Assembly (NCBI GenBank): GCA_002811675.1
Contig: PDIM01010340.1
Location: forward strand, 43,430 to 66,358
From: Ichthyosporea sp. XGB-2017a
Lineage: Eukaryota; Opisthokonta; Ichthyosporea
Length of the DNA stretch: 22,929 nucleotides
Reading direction: 5' to 3'
The notes beneath the pieces were generated by a model. That model had not been told where the DNA came from and made no database searches. It saw only the letters and a list, made by a program, of their open reading frames with translations. This document shows positions 16,017 to 22,929 of this stretch, piece by piece (the stretch's first letter is position 1; each line of letters opens with the position of its first letter). The position numbers and the translations under genes were made by a program.

Positions 16017-16433
16017 ACAAAATACCCAAAACAAAGACCCGGACTCGATTTCTCTAAAAATTCTCCGCCAAATTATTTTCAAATCCCTTTGTTGTTATTT
16101 TTTCTCCGCATTCAGGTCATGTGATTTCCAAAGGGCATTTTTATCTATATTTGGTAAAGAAATGTGATCAAAATGAAAGAATTTTTTTAATTTTGGTTTT
16201 GTTAATTTCTTCTTTTGTTTTGTTTTGGTTGTTGTTTCGGAACAATTGGGGCTTTTCTGTTCATTTCTTCCTTTTTGGTTTGTTTGTTTGTTTTGGTTTT
16301 TTGATTTTGATTTTGTTTTTTTGATTCTTTTGCTTTTGAATGCAGGTAGTCAAAAGATTTATAATTATTTGAAAATCAAACAAGAAAAAAGAAAATAATA
16401 CCCAAAGCCTTTATAAAGAAACAAACTTCAAAC
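16017..16433. other. T-rich intergenic stretch before DDAH
   Basis: Low-complexity T and TTTG runs fill 16180-16330. TTTATAATT at 16359-16367 and TTATAAAG at 16410-16417 are TATA-like; the second is only 17 nt before the ATG. I see no coding signal. Confidence 0.4.
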
Positions 16434-17411
16434 ATGACTGTGAAAGTAAATCCCTCAGCTGCCCCCTCACCACCCCAGCTGGCCCATGGAGGTCTCATGG
16501 GCGCCTTTGTCCGCAGTGCAGTCTCACCCCGCGTCGCAGACGGTCAACGCCCAGACCCGAGTGTGGGAATCAACTATGACAAGTTCTGTGAGTGCCACCG
16601 CCACTATGTGGGGCTCCTGGAGGCACACCCCATGCCCGTGTGCGGAGTGCTCAAGGCCCCGGAGGTCCCCGAACAGCCAGACGGGTGCTTTATGGAGGAC
16701 ACCATGGTGTACAGTGCAGGCTGTGTGGTGGTCACCACCCCGGGCCACCCGTCCCGACAAGGGGAAGTCACTGCCCTGCCAGCGTTTCTCCGCGGGACCG
16801 CGGCCCCGTGTTGTGGGGAGGACTGCCTCAGGCACATTGTGTGCATGCGGGACGTGGACCCCGAGGCGCGACTAGACGGTGGGGATGTGTGTGTGATGGT
16901 GAGTGGGGATATCTTTGTGGGACTCTCCGAGCGCACCAACAAAAAAGGAGCTTTGGTGCTGCGTCGTGTGTTTGAACAACACCGAGGAGTGGGAGACGAT
17001 ACCGTGTTAGAGGGAATGCTTCCCCATCGGGTCCACATTATCGAGTTGGAGAACTCGGAAGGGCTTCATCTTAAGTGCCACATGTCCCCGTTTAAGGTTA
17101 ACGGAATCGTATTTTGGGACGCTCCCCGAGGCAGGCAGATATCGCGGGCTATCAAAAACAATACAGCCCTCCTTGCACCAGAGGGCTACACTCATCTGTT
17201 TGTCCCGGACGAGGAAGGAGCCAATGTGTTATGGTTAGATGGGGATAAGATCCTTTTGGCAAAAGGTTTTCCAAATTCAAAGTGCATTCTGGAGGAGGAG
17301 GGTGGTGTAAAGGTAACAGAGATTGATAACAGTGAGGAGCGAAAGGCAGATGGGGCTTTAACATGTCTTTCGGTGCTAATGCGATACCGTGATCCGCAAT
17401 TCCCAAATTGA
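16434..17411 (+). CDS. DDAH: Dimethylarginine dimethylaminohydrolase
   Basis: 325 residues, intronless. DDAH hydrolyses asymmetric dimethylarginine and monomethylarginine to citrulline plus the methylamine, in the cytosol, and so relieves inhibition of nitric oxide synthase where that enzyme exists. The family landmarks are in order: substrate residues Asp83, Glu88 and Asp89 (QPDGCFMED), LDGGD at 147-151 with the triad acid Asp148, GLSERTN at 163-169 with Arg167, the catalytic His212 (LHLK), and nucleophile Cys311 in ALTCLSVL near the end. Two features differ from human DDAH1 as I recall it: an N-terminal Pro/Ala-rich extension of some 40 residues, and TTPG at 101-104 where animals have T-R-P-G, losing a substrate-binding Arg. 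The 5' two thirds is strongly GC-rich and the 3' third is not. It is convergent with the golgin gene. Confidence 0.93.
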   Translation: MTVKVNPSAAPSPPQLAHGGLMGAFVRSAVSPRVADGQRPDPSVGINYDKFCECHRHYVGLLEAHPMPVCGVLKAPEVPEQPDGCFMEDTMVYSAGCVVVTTPGHPSRQGEVTALPAFLRGTAAPCCGEDCLRHIVCMRDVDPEARLDGGDVCVMVSGDIFVGLSERTNKKGALVLRRVFEQHRGVGDDTVLEGMLPHRVHIIELENSEGLHLKCHMSPFKVNGIVFWDAPRGRQISRAIKNNTALLAPEGYTHLFVPDEEGANVLWLDGDKILLAKGFPNSKCILEEEGGVKVTEIDNSEERKADGALTCLSVLMRYRDPQFPN

Positions 17412-17482
17412 ACCAATCTTTTACCATCAGTGCTCGTTATGTTCCCCAAACCAGCGTTTAACCCGTTTGACTTTGGGTGGTA

Positions 17483-17488
17483 AATAAA
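17483..17488 (+). terminator. Poly(A) signal AATAAA of DDAH
   Basis: AATAAA 72 nt after the DDAH stop codon. Confidence 0.65.
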
Positions 17489-17513
17489 TTGTCATACTTG
17501 ATACCAATCCTTT

Positions 17514-17519
17514 TTTATT
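17514..17519 (-). terminator. Poly(A) signal AATAAA of the golgin gene
   Basis: Minus-strand AATAAA 85 nt after the golgin stop. The DDAH signal on the other strand is only 25 nt away, so the two 3' UTRs probably overlap. Confidence 0.6.
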
Positions 17520-17603
17520 ATTAACTATTGTCTCTTGCTTTGTTGTTTAAATAAAAAAATTAAATTACCCACTTTCTTTAGTTCTCTCTTTTTTCTCTTT
17601 CTT

Positions 17604-20600
17604 TTACTTCTTTCCCCCACTGCCAACTAGTCCCCCAAACCCAATGCTGGGCCAGGCGCCCTTTTGCTTTGCCTTCACAGCCTCCTTCACCAGATCCGTC
17701 TCAGCCTGTGTAAAGTGCAGCAAGGTGGCAATCACTGTCACAAGCTGAGCACACTCCTTATCACTCTTGGCACTCATATACTTCACAACAACGTTCTTGA
17801 GATATTCCCAGTTCACATTCTGTTGGAATTGCCGCGAATTGACATTTCCATTCCCCCCACTGCCATTCACGCCCAAAGACGAAGTGGATGCTTCATTCGG
17901 TGGTGATTGATGACCCACTGAGTCTTCATTATTGGCTCCTCCATTTCGCATCTGGCGCTGCAGCATTTTTTTGAGATCATTGATCTTCCCCTGCTGTACC
18001 TTCATCGCAAGAACATGTTCTCCAGCTACACGTTCCGCTTCCTTTTGTAATGAAGATTTATCCTTTTGAAGTTGATCTACAGACGCCTGCAATTTTTGGT
18101 ATCGATCTCGACTTGCAGCCACCTCCCTTTGCGCTTCTTTCACTTTTTCTTGCGACTCTTCCTGATTCGCACTCAATGCATCCAACTCTTCCCGGGTTTC
18201 AGCATCTTGCTGCTGCAGTGCATCAATTGTCTCATTCAACTGAGTGTTTGTCATCTCGAGTGATTCAACACAGGAGCGCAAAGTGTTCAGCTCCGTCTCA
18301 GACTCTTGTCGTAAAGCACCTTCACTTTCCAGGTTGGCTTTAAGATTGGTCAATTCAGCCTCCAACACCTCTGCCCGACTACTCATTGAATCAAACTGGG
18401 GACGAAGCTCTGCAAGTTCAGTCTCCAGTTCCTTCCGCATGCGGCTTTGCTCTTTAAGTCCTGTTTGAAGCTTGTTCGCCTCGCCTACCATCGCGTCGTC
18501 CTTTACCTGCAAAGCACGGATACTCTCCTCCAAACCAATACGAATCTTTTCCGCGTTCTTTAACTCCTTTCCTCCTCGTTCATTGGCATCTTCAAGTTGT
18601 GCCACACGAACACGCAAATCTTCTACATCCCCTTCAAGAAGTGTTTTCGCTCCATTCACATCTTCAAGTTGGCCCACAAGGTCCCGCTCTCGTTCTTTAG
18701 ACGATATATTTTCATTGGTCAAATCTTCAAAATGTAGCTTCAACTTCTTATATTCGGCCTGGGCGCGTTCCCGCTCTGCCATTAGTCCATCCACTCGTCC
18801 CTGAAGTTGTTCCAATTCGAGCTTTGAAGAGTCCTCTCTGTTAAATGCCTGCTCTTTAAATTCATTTAGCTCAGTCGCAGTGTTTGTTAGGTTACGTCGC
18901 AATTCATTTCTCTCGTGACTCAGCGACTCTACCTGTTCTTCAAGCTCAGTCACGGCATCACTCTGGGCGCCTTGCGCTTTCGTAATTTCTTCTTGAGCGT
19001 TTTGAAGTTGTCCCTGTAGTTCATCAATCTGCGCCGCATAATCCTCTGTTACAGCAGCGATTTTGCTTTTAGTTTCGGCCTCATTTTCAAGCTTCATGCC
19101 CTCTAGTAAGTGGCTTTGCTCTTGGTAAAATACGTCTTGTGAGTATGCCTGCCTCTTTTCAAAATCTGCCTGTGCTGCTTCCATCGCCTCTTTGTGCTCG
19201 GTACGAACACGCTCCAGGGTATCTTCAAGTTCGCTACATTTCGCTTGCAGTTCTGCGGAAGCCGATGAGTCAGTGTTAGTCGCTTCCGTTAGCTGTGCTT
19301 CAAGATCTGTCAATGCTGCTTTTTTCGCCTCCAAATCCTCACGCAATGTTTCAATTTCAGTTTGCAATTGTTTGTTTGCTTCTTTCGCACCCTGCAACTT
19401 TCCTTTGGCTTTCAGCTTCAGCTCTCCGAAAGCTGTTTCCAATTCGGCTTTGGCGCTTTTTTCTACGGCCAACTGTTCACTCAAGCGCGCATCGGTGGTC
19501 GCAATCTCATCATCCTTCGCCTGTACTTGATTCTGCAACTCTTCCAGCTCCACCTGGTGCTTTGCAATTGTCTCTCGAAGACTAGCCGACTCATTTTCAA
19601 TATCACTATATTGGCTCTGAAACTGCGCCAGCTGGTTAGACATTTCCGAATGCTCTTTTGATTTTACTTCAAGCTGCTCCTTTACTTCCCCCATTTGTAC
19701 ACGCATCTCTTCTATACGCACATTCATAGAGTCCTGCAAGGACCCTTGCTCATTCTCTTTTGCTCGTAATTGCTCTCTCAATTCATTGGCCACATCTTCC
19801 GCTTGTTTCACCTGTTCAGAAAGCATTTGGGTAGCCTTGTCCCCTTCACTGGACATCCCTTCAATCTGGCTGCGCGCCTGCTCCAGATGTCTCTGAAGAT
19901 CCTTAACAACCTCTTCGTGATCATTTTTCATGTCTTCGCACCGCTGGGACAACGCTTCACATTGTGCCTCCCCCCTTGCCTTCACTTCCAGTAGTTTTTC
20001 CTTGAATTTCTCGCGAATTTCTGCTTCCTTTTCTTCGCCTTCTATCTGGACAGAGCTTAATTTCTCCTCATTTTCTGCTTTTACATTTGCAAGTTCTTGT
20101 TTCAACTCTTCACAAACAGATTGGAGCTCTTCTACCTGCACTTGAGCGCCCCTTACCTCTTCAAGTTGCATTTGTAAGCTCTTCACTTCTTCCTGTCTTT
20201 CTTCAGCGTCATTCAAGGCATTCCCCTGCTGATTCAATTGCTCATTCAGTTCTTGGATACGATTTTCCAATTCAGCACAAACGCCCGACTTTTCTTTCTC
20301 CAATGCAACAAGGTCATTTCGCAATTGCACAGCTTGGGCAGAAACTTCAGTGTGCTCATTTGATTTTGCTTCAAGCTGCTCTTTTGCCTCTTCCATTTGT
20401 GCGCGCATCTCTTCTATGCGCTCATTCGTGGTCTCCTGCAAATCTGCTTGCTCATTCTCCTTCGTCCGCAACTGTTCCCTCAACTCATTTGCAATCTCCT
20501 CCGCTTGTTTAACCTGATCGGAAAGCATTTGTGTGGCTTTGTCTCCTTCACTGGACAGTCCTTCAATTTGGCTACGTGTTTGCTCAAGCTGTCTTCGAAG

Positions 20601-22646
20601 ATTTTCAACAAGTGACTCCTGCTCCTTCTTCAAATTCCCAAGCTGCAGTGATAATTCCTCCTCGTGATCATTTTGCGTCCGCTGTAATTCTTTTTCCAGA
20701 TTCTCGCAGCGCTTCAAATTGACCCTGCTTTCTTCATTCAAATCATTCACTTGTTCCTCAAGCTGAATCTTTTCCTTCTCTGCAACTTTACATTTCTCCC
20801 GGGCTTCTTCCACTTCACCATTTGCCGCACTCAATTGTGCTTCAGTTTCGGTGATTTTTTTCCTCAAAGATTCCTCCACTTGGCTCGCTCCTTGATTGGC
20901 ACTAGCAACTTTACCCTCCAGTTCTTCGATCTTTTCTTCCAGAATTTTCTTCTCGTTATTCACTTCATCACACCTCGCGACAACTTCTTTCGCCTCGTCC
21001 TTTGCCTCCTTCAGCTGCCCTTCAAGAGCTTTACATTGCTCCTTCAGAGTACGCTCCATATGCCCTGCCCCATCGCTGGCACTCGCAACTTCTCGTTCCA
21101 AGTCCCGTACGCGGGCATTCACTTCTTCCAACGCCTGTTCCTTTCTCCCAATCTCCTCCCGCAGTCGCTCTACATCACCCCCGCGTTCCTCCAACTGCTC
21201 TTTCATCTTCAACACCTCTTCCTTTCCACTCTCTGATCGCGTTTCCAACTCTTTTCGTACCAGAGAAAGTTCTTTTTCCAATGCTTCCAACTCCTCGCCG
21301 TGAGTTCCCTTTAACTGCGCCAGTTCCTGTTTCATCTCAGCCATAGCAACAGTCTTTCCATCAAGCTCCTCCTCCGTTTGCTTTAGAAACCCGCGCAGTT
21401 CTTCCGCCTCTGCATCTCGCTCAGCACGCAACGCCTCCACCTGCTGCTCCAATTCAAGCACTCTGTCATTCTTCCCTTTCAATTCGGCCTCGGTCTGCTG
21501 CAGAAACACTCGAATCTCTTCCCTTTCATCGTCCTTCTCCTTCTCCTTTTCCTTATCATCATTACTACTCTTCAGTTCCTCCTCTAGCTTCTGCACAGTC
21601 TCCTTCAGTGTTTCCACCTCCTCTGTCCGCGCCTTCAGGGTTTCCAGCATCCCTTTGGCCTTCTTCTTCAGCCCCAAATGTAGCTCCTGCAACTGTGCAA
21701 ACTTGGAATTCCCCTCCTTCACTTGGGCACTCAACTCTGTCACTTTCCTCTTCACCTGCCCCTCCTCCTCCTCCCCTCCTCCTGCCTTCTTGCCTCTCGC
21801 CTCCTCCCCCCCCCCCTCCTTCTCCCCTCCACCTCCAGCACCCAGGGCATTCACAAGGTCCTTCTTCAACTTATCAATGAGCTCCACCTTCTCCTGCAGC
21901 TGCACATCCTTTTGATTCACAGTCTCCTTCAGAACAGATATCACATCCTCTTGATTCCCCTTGGACATGTCAAGTTGCTTCTTCGCCTTTCGCAGATCCC
22001 GCGCAATCTCCTCAGCGGTGTGGACCCGCTCATTGGCCGCCTCCTCCACACTCATCACTTGCAGCGTTAAATCATTCACTTGCTGGGTCTTGTGTGTGAT
22101 AATCTCCTGCTGCGAGCCAAGCTTCTGCCGCAGCTCCTCCACCTCCTTCTCCAGCCTCGCCTTTTCCTCCTTGCCATTCCCCATATCCTCAGATAAATCA
22201 ACAAGCAGCCCCTCCTTCCCTCCCTCTCCTCCCCCGCCTCTTTGCAGTCTCTCAATCTCCTCGTCTTTCTCCGCCAGCCGCACATGAAACGCCTCCGCCA
22301 GTGCCTTCTTTGCCTCCACATCCAGTCGGTGTATCTCCATCAACTCGGCTACCCGTCTATCACTCGCCTGTTTAGTCTGCTCCAGTTGCCTAATCCTCTC
22401 CTTCAACACCCCCTCCTCCCCCTCCTCCCCTCGTAGATCTTCCCTGGACGGGGCTTTCACGGGTCTCTGGCTGGGCGTCCCTGCCCTCTCCCCCCGTCCC
22501 CCCTCCTGCAGCAGCCCCTCCTCTGCCCCCCCAAGATCCACACTCGACTGATTCACAGGGCTACTCCCCCCGGACACAGGCTGCCCATACCTCTGCTGCA
22601 CCTCAACAGCCTTGCTCTTCACCTTCTCCTTCAGATTCTTAAACAT
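17604..22646 (-). CDS. GRIP-domain golgin (trans-Golgi tether)
   Basis: 1680 residues, intronless. The N-terminus MFKNLKEKVKSKA matches the start of golgin-245/golgin-97-type proteins. After a Gly/Ser-rich linker, some 1500 residues of near-continuous coiled coil follow, rich in Glu, Gln, Lys and Leu. The C-terminal GRIP domain is at about 1608-1656, with NWEYLKNVVVKYM (the family's key Tyr is Tyr1615) and LVTVIATLLHFTQAE. GRIP dimers bind the GTPase ARL1 and place the protein on the trans-Golgi, where the rod captures vesicles. A Gly-rich tail follows the domain. Gly/Glu-rich inserts (about 275-300) are coded by simple C-rich DNA with an 11-C run. An internal duplication of about 83 residues is present (682-765 and 916-999). 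The 5' end is far richer in G+C than the 3' end. Its orthology to a named golgin is not settled. Confidence 0.93.
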   Translation of the reverse strand: MFKNLKEKVKSKAVEVQQRYGQPVSGGSSPVNQSSVDLGGAEEGLLQEGGRGERAGTPSQRPVKAPSREDLRGEEGEEGVLKERIRQLEQTKQASDRRVAELMEIHRLDVEAKKALAEAFHVRLAEKDEEIERLQRGGGGEGGKEGLLVDLSEDMGNGKEEKARLEKEVEELRQKLGSQQEIITHKTQQVNDLTLQVMSVEEAANERVHTAEEIARDLRKAKKQLDMSKGNQEDVISVLKETVNQKDVQLQEKVELIDKLKKDLVNALGAGGGGEKEGGGEEARGKKAGGGEEEEGQVKRKVTELSAQVKEGNSKFAQLQELHLGLKKKAKGMLETLKARTEEVETLKETVQKLEEELKSSNDDKEKEKEKDDEREEIRVFLQQTEAELKGKNDRVLELEQQVEALRAERDAEAEELRGFLKQTEEELDGKTVAMAEMKQELAQLKGTHGEELEALEKELSLVRKELETRSESGKEEVLKMKEQLEERGGDVERLREEIGRKEQALEEVNARVRDLEREVASASDGAGHMERTLKEQCKALEGQLKEAKDEAKEVVARCDEVNNEKKILEEKIEELEGKVASANQGASQVEESLRKKITETEAQLSAANGEVEEAREKCKVAEKEKIQLEEQVNDLNEESRVNLKRCENLEKELQRTQNDHEEELSLQLGNLKKEQESLVENLRRQLEQTRSQIEGLSSEGDKATQMLSDQVKQAEEIANELREQLRTKENEQADLQETTNERIEEMRAQMEEAKEQLEAKSNEHTEVSAQAVQLRNDLVALEKEKSGVCAELENRIQELNEQLNQQGNALNDAEERQEEVKSLQMQLEEVRGAQVQVEELQSVCEELKQELANVKAENEEKLSSVQIEGEEKEAEIREKFKEKLLEVKARGEAQCEALSQRCEDMKNDHEEVVKDLQRHLEQARSQIEGMSSEGDKATQMLSEQVKQAEDVANELREQLRAKENEQGSLQDSMNVRIEEMRVQMGEVKEQLEVKSKEHSEMSNQLAQFQSQYSDIENESASLRETIAKHQVELEELQNQVQAKDDEIATTDARLSEQLAVEKSAKAELETAFGELKLKAKGKLQGAKEANKQLQTEIETLREDLEAKKAALTDLEAQLTEATNTDSSASAELQAKCSELEDTLERVRTEHKEAMEAAQADFEKRQAYSQDVFYQEQSHLLEGMKLENEAETKSKIAAVTEDYAAQIDELQGQLQNAQEEITKAQGAQSDAVTELEEQVESLSHERNELRRNLTNTATELNEFKEQAFNREDSSKLELEQLQGRVDGLMAERERAQAEYKKLKLHFEDLTNENISSKERERDLVGQLEDVNGAKTLLEGDVEDLRVRVAQLEDANERGGKELKNAEKIRIGLEESIRALQVKDDAMVGEANKLQTGLKEQSRMRKELETELAELRPQFDSMSSRAEVLEAELTNLKANLESEGALRQESETELNTLRSCVESLEMTNTQLNETIDALQQQDAETREELDALSANQEESQEKVKEAQREVAASRDRYQKLQASVDQLQKDKSSLQKEAERVAGEHVLAMKVQQGKINDLKKMLQRQMRNGGANNEDSVGHQSPPNEASTSSLGVNGSGGNGNVNSRQFQQNVNWEYLKNVVVKYMSAKSDKECAQLVTVIATLLHFTQAETDLVKEAVKAKQKGAWPSIGFGGLVGSGGKK
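19651..19900 (-). repeat. Internal golgin duplication, copy 2
   Basis: This segment matches 20353-20602 at a constant offset of 702 bp (234 codons) with no indel that I can see. Both encode RSQIEG(L/M)SSEGDKATQML followed by QVKQAE and ELREQL, at residues 916-999 here. It is a recent or conserved in-frame duplication within the coiled coil. Confidence 0.8.
20353..20602 (-). repeat. Internal golgin duplication, copy 1
   Basis: Partner of 19651-19900, coding residues 682-765. The copies differ at scattered bases, many at third codon positions (for example ATGTCC/CTGTCC before AGTGAAGG), so they are related but not recent enough to be identical. Confidence 0.8.
21806..21816. repeat. 11-C run inside the golgin coding region
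   Basis: It is a G run on the coding strand, coding Gly in a Gly/Glu-rich insert. The reading frame is intact across it, but it is a likely site of length change or sequencing error. Confidence 0.8.
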
Positions 22647-22929
22647 CCCGCCTCTCCTCTCTGCTTCTTCCTTTCTCTGTGGGCGTGGCCTCTCCTCTCT
22701 GTCCCTTATTTTGCTATTTTTTCTTGTTTCGAGTTTTCAATTATAAATCAAATGTTGTGAAACAAAATATGACCAAAAACCGAAACCAAAAACAAACAAA
22801 AAGGGGGTGGGGATAACAGTAGTTACTCTGATCGAGAGAAAAAACAAACACACAAAAAAAAAAACACAAATAAAGAGGGAAAAGGAAAAATAAAAATCTC
22901 TAGCAATCAGCTTCTTGTCATTAGTTTTT
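22647..22929 (-). promoter_or_regulatory. Upstream region of the golgin gene
   Basis: The leader nearest the ATG is purine-rich on the sense strand (GGAGAGG, GAAGGAAGAAGC). ATTTATAATTG (minus strand, about 22748-22738) is the only TATA-like element and is about 90 nt upstream of the ATG. Beyond it are T-rich tracts on the sense strand. I see no other gene before the window ends. Confidence 0.35.

Noticed and set aside
1-22929. tRNA genes, CRISPR arrays, transposase genes and long terminal repeats
   Set aside because: I scanned by eye for T-loop GGTTC motifs, regular spacer arrays, transposase or reverse-transcriptase motifs and found none that holds up.

Overview
The window is nuclear DNA of a eukaryote. 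It has well-spaced single-gene transcription units, a TATA box (14183-14190), AATAAA poly(A) signals after most stop codons, a GRIP golgin, and sites that look like spliceosomal splice sites. There are no tRNA or rRNA genes, CRISPR arrays or bacterial-style operons. The large genes are uninterrupted (up to 5 kb), so introns are rare in them, yet several gaps hold short reading frames flanked by good GT/AG sites. I cannot name the organism. An RFX-type X-box, a tentative SEA-like exon and an EGF-like exon lean toward an opisthokont or holozoan; the BT1/FBT transporter is more typical of protists and algae.

Layout. 1-840: minisatellites and one doubtful exon. 842-3409: two divergent intronless genes for paralogous single-pass membrane proteins that share six cysteines; I recognise no family. 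3428-3924 (-): a tentative three-exon gene with an EGF-like exon. 4444-5665 (-): a broken coiled-coil/CCCH zinc-finger unit with one nonsense codon, two homopolymer frame breaks and one ruined finger. It abuts the 3' end of a 1349-residue LRR receptor-like gene (5666-9715, -). 9716-10963: a short CT repeat, an LRR-bearing exon on the minus strand, and an X-box next to a CACGTG palindrome. 10964-11683 (+): a cysteine-rich membrane protein of unknown family. 11684-14182: mostly non-coding, with a likely spliced minus-strand gene (best exon 12689-12902) and a CCAAT/TATA-rich stretch. 14360-15982 (+): BT1/folate-biopterin-type transporter. 16434-17411 (+): dimethylarginine dimethylaminohydrolase (DDAH). 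17604-22646 (-): GRIP-domain golgin, convergent with DDAH.

The genes do not form one pathway. They include general housekeeping genes (golgin, DDAH, transporter) and surface or secretory membrane proteins (the paralog pair, the LRR receptor, the cysteine-rich protein, the EGF and LRR exons). The most novel material is the six-cysteine pair, the LRR/coiled-coil/CCCH junction and the spliced exons that a single-ORF scan misses. All spliced models are inferences and need RNA evidence.
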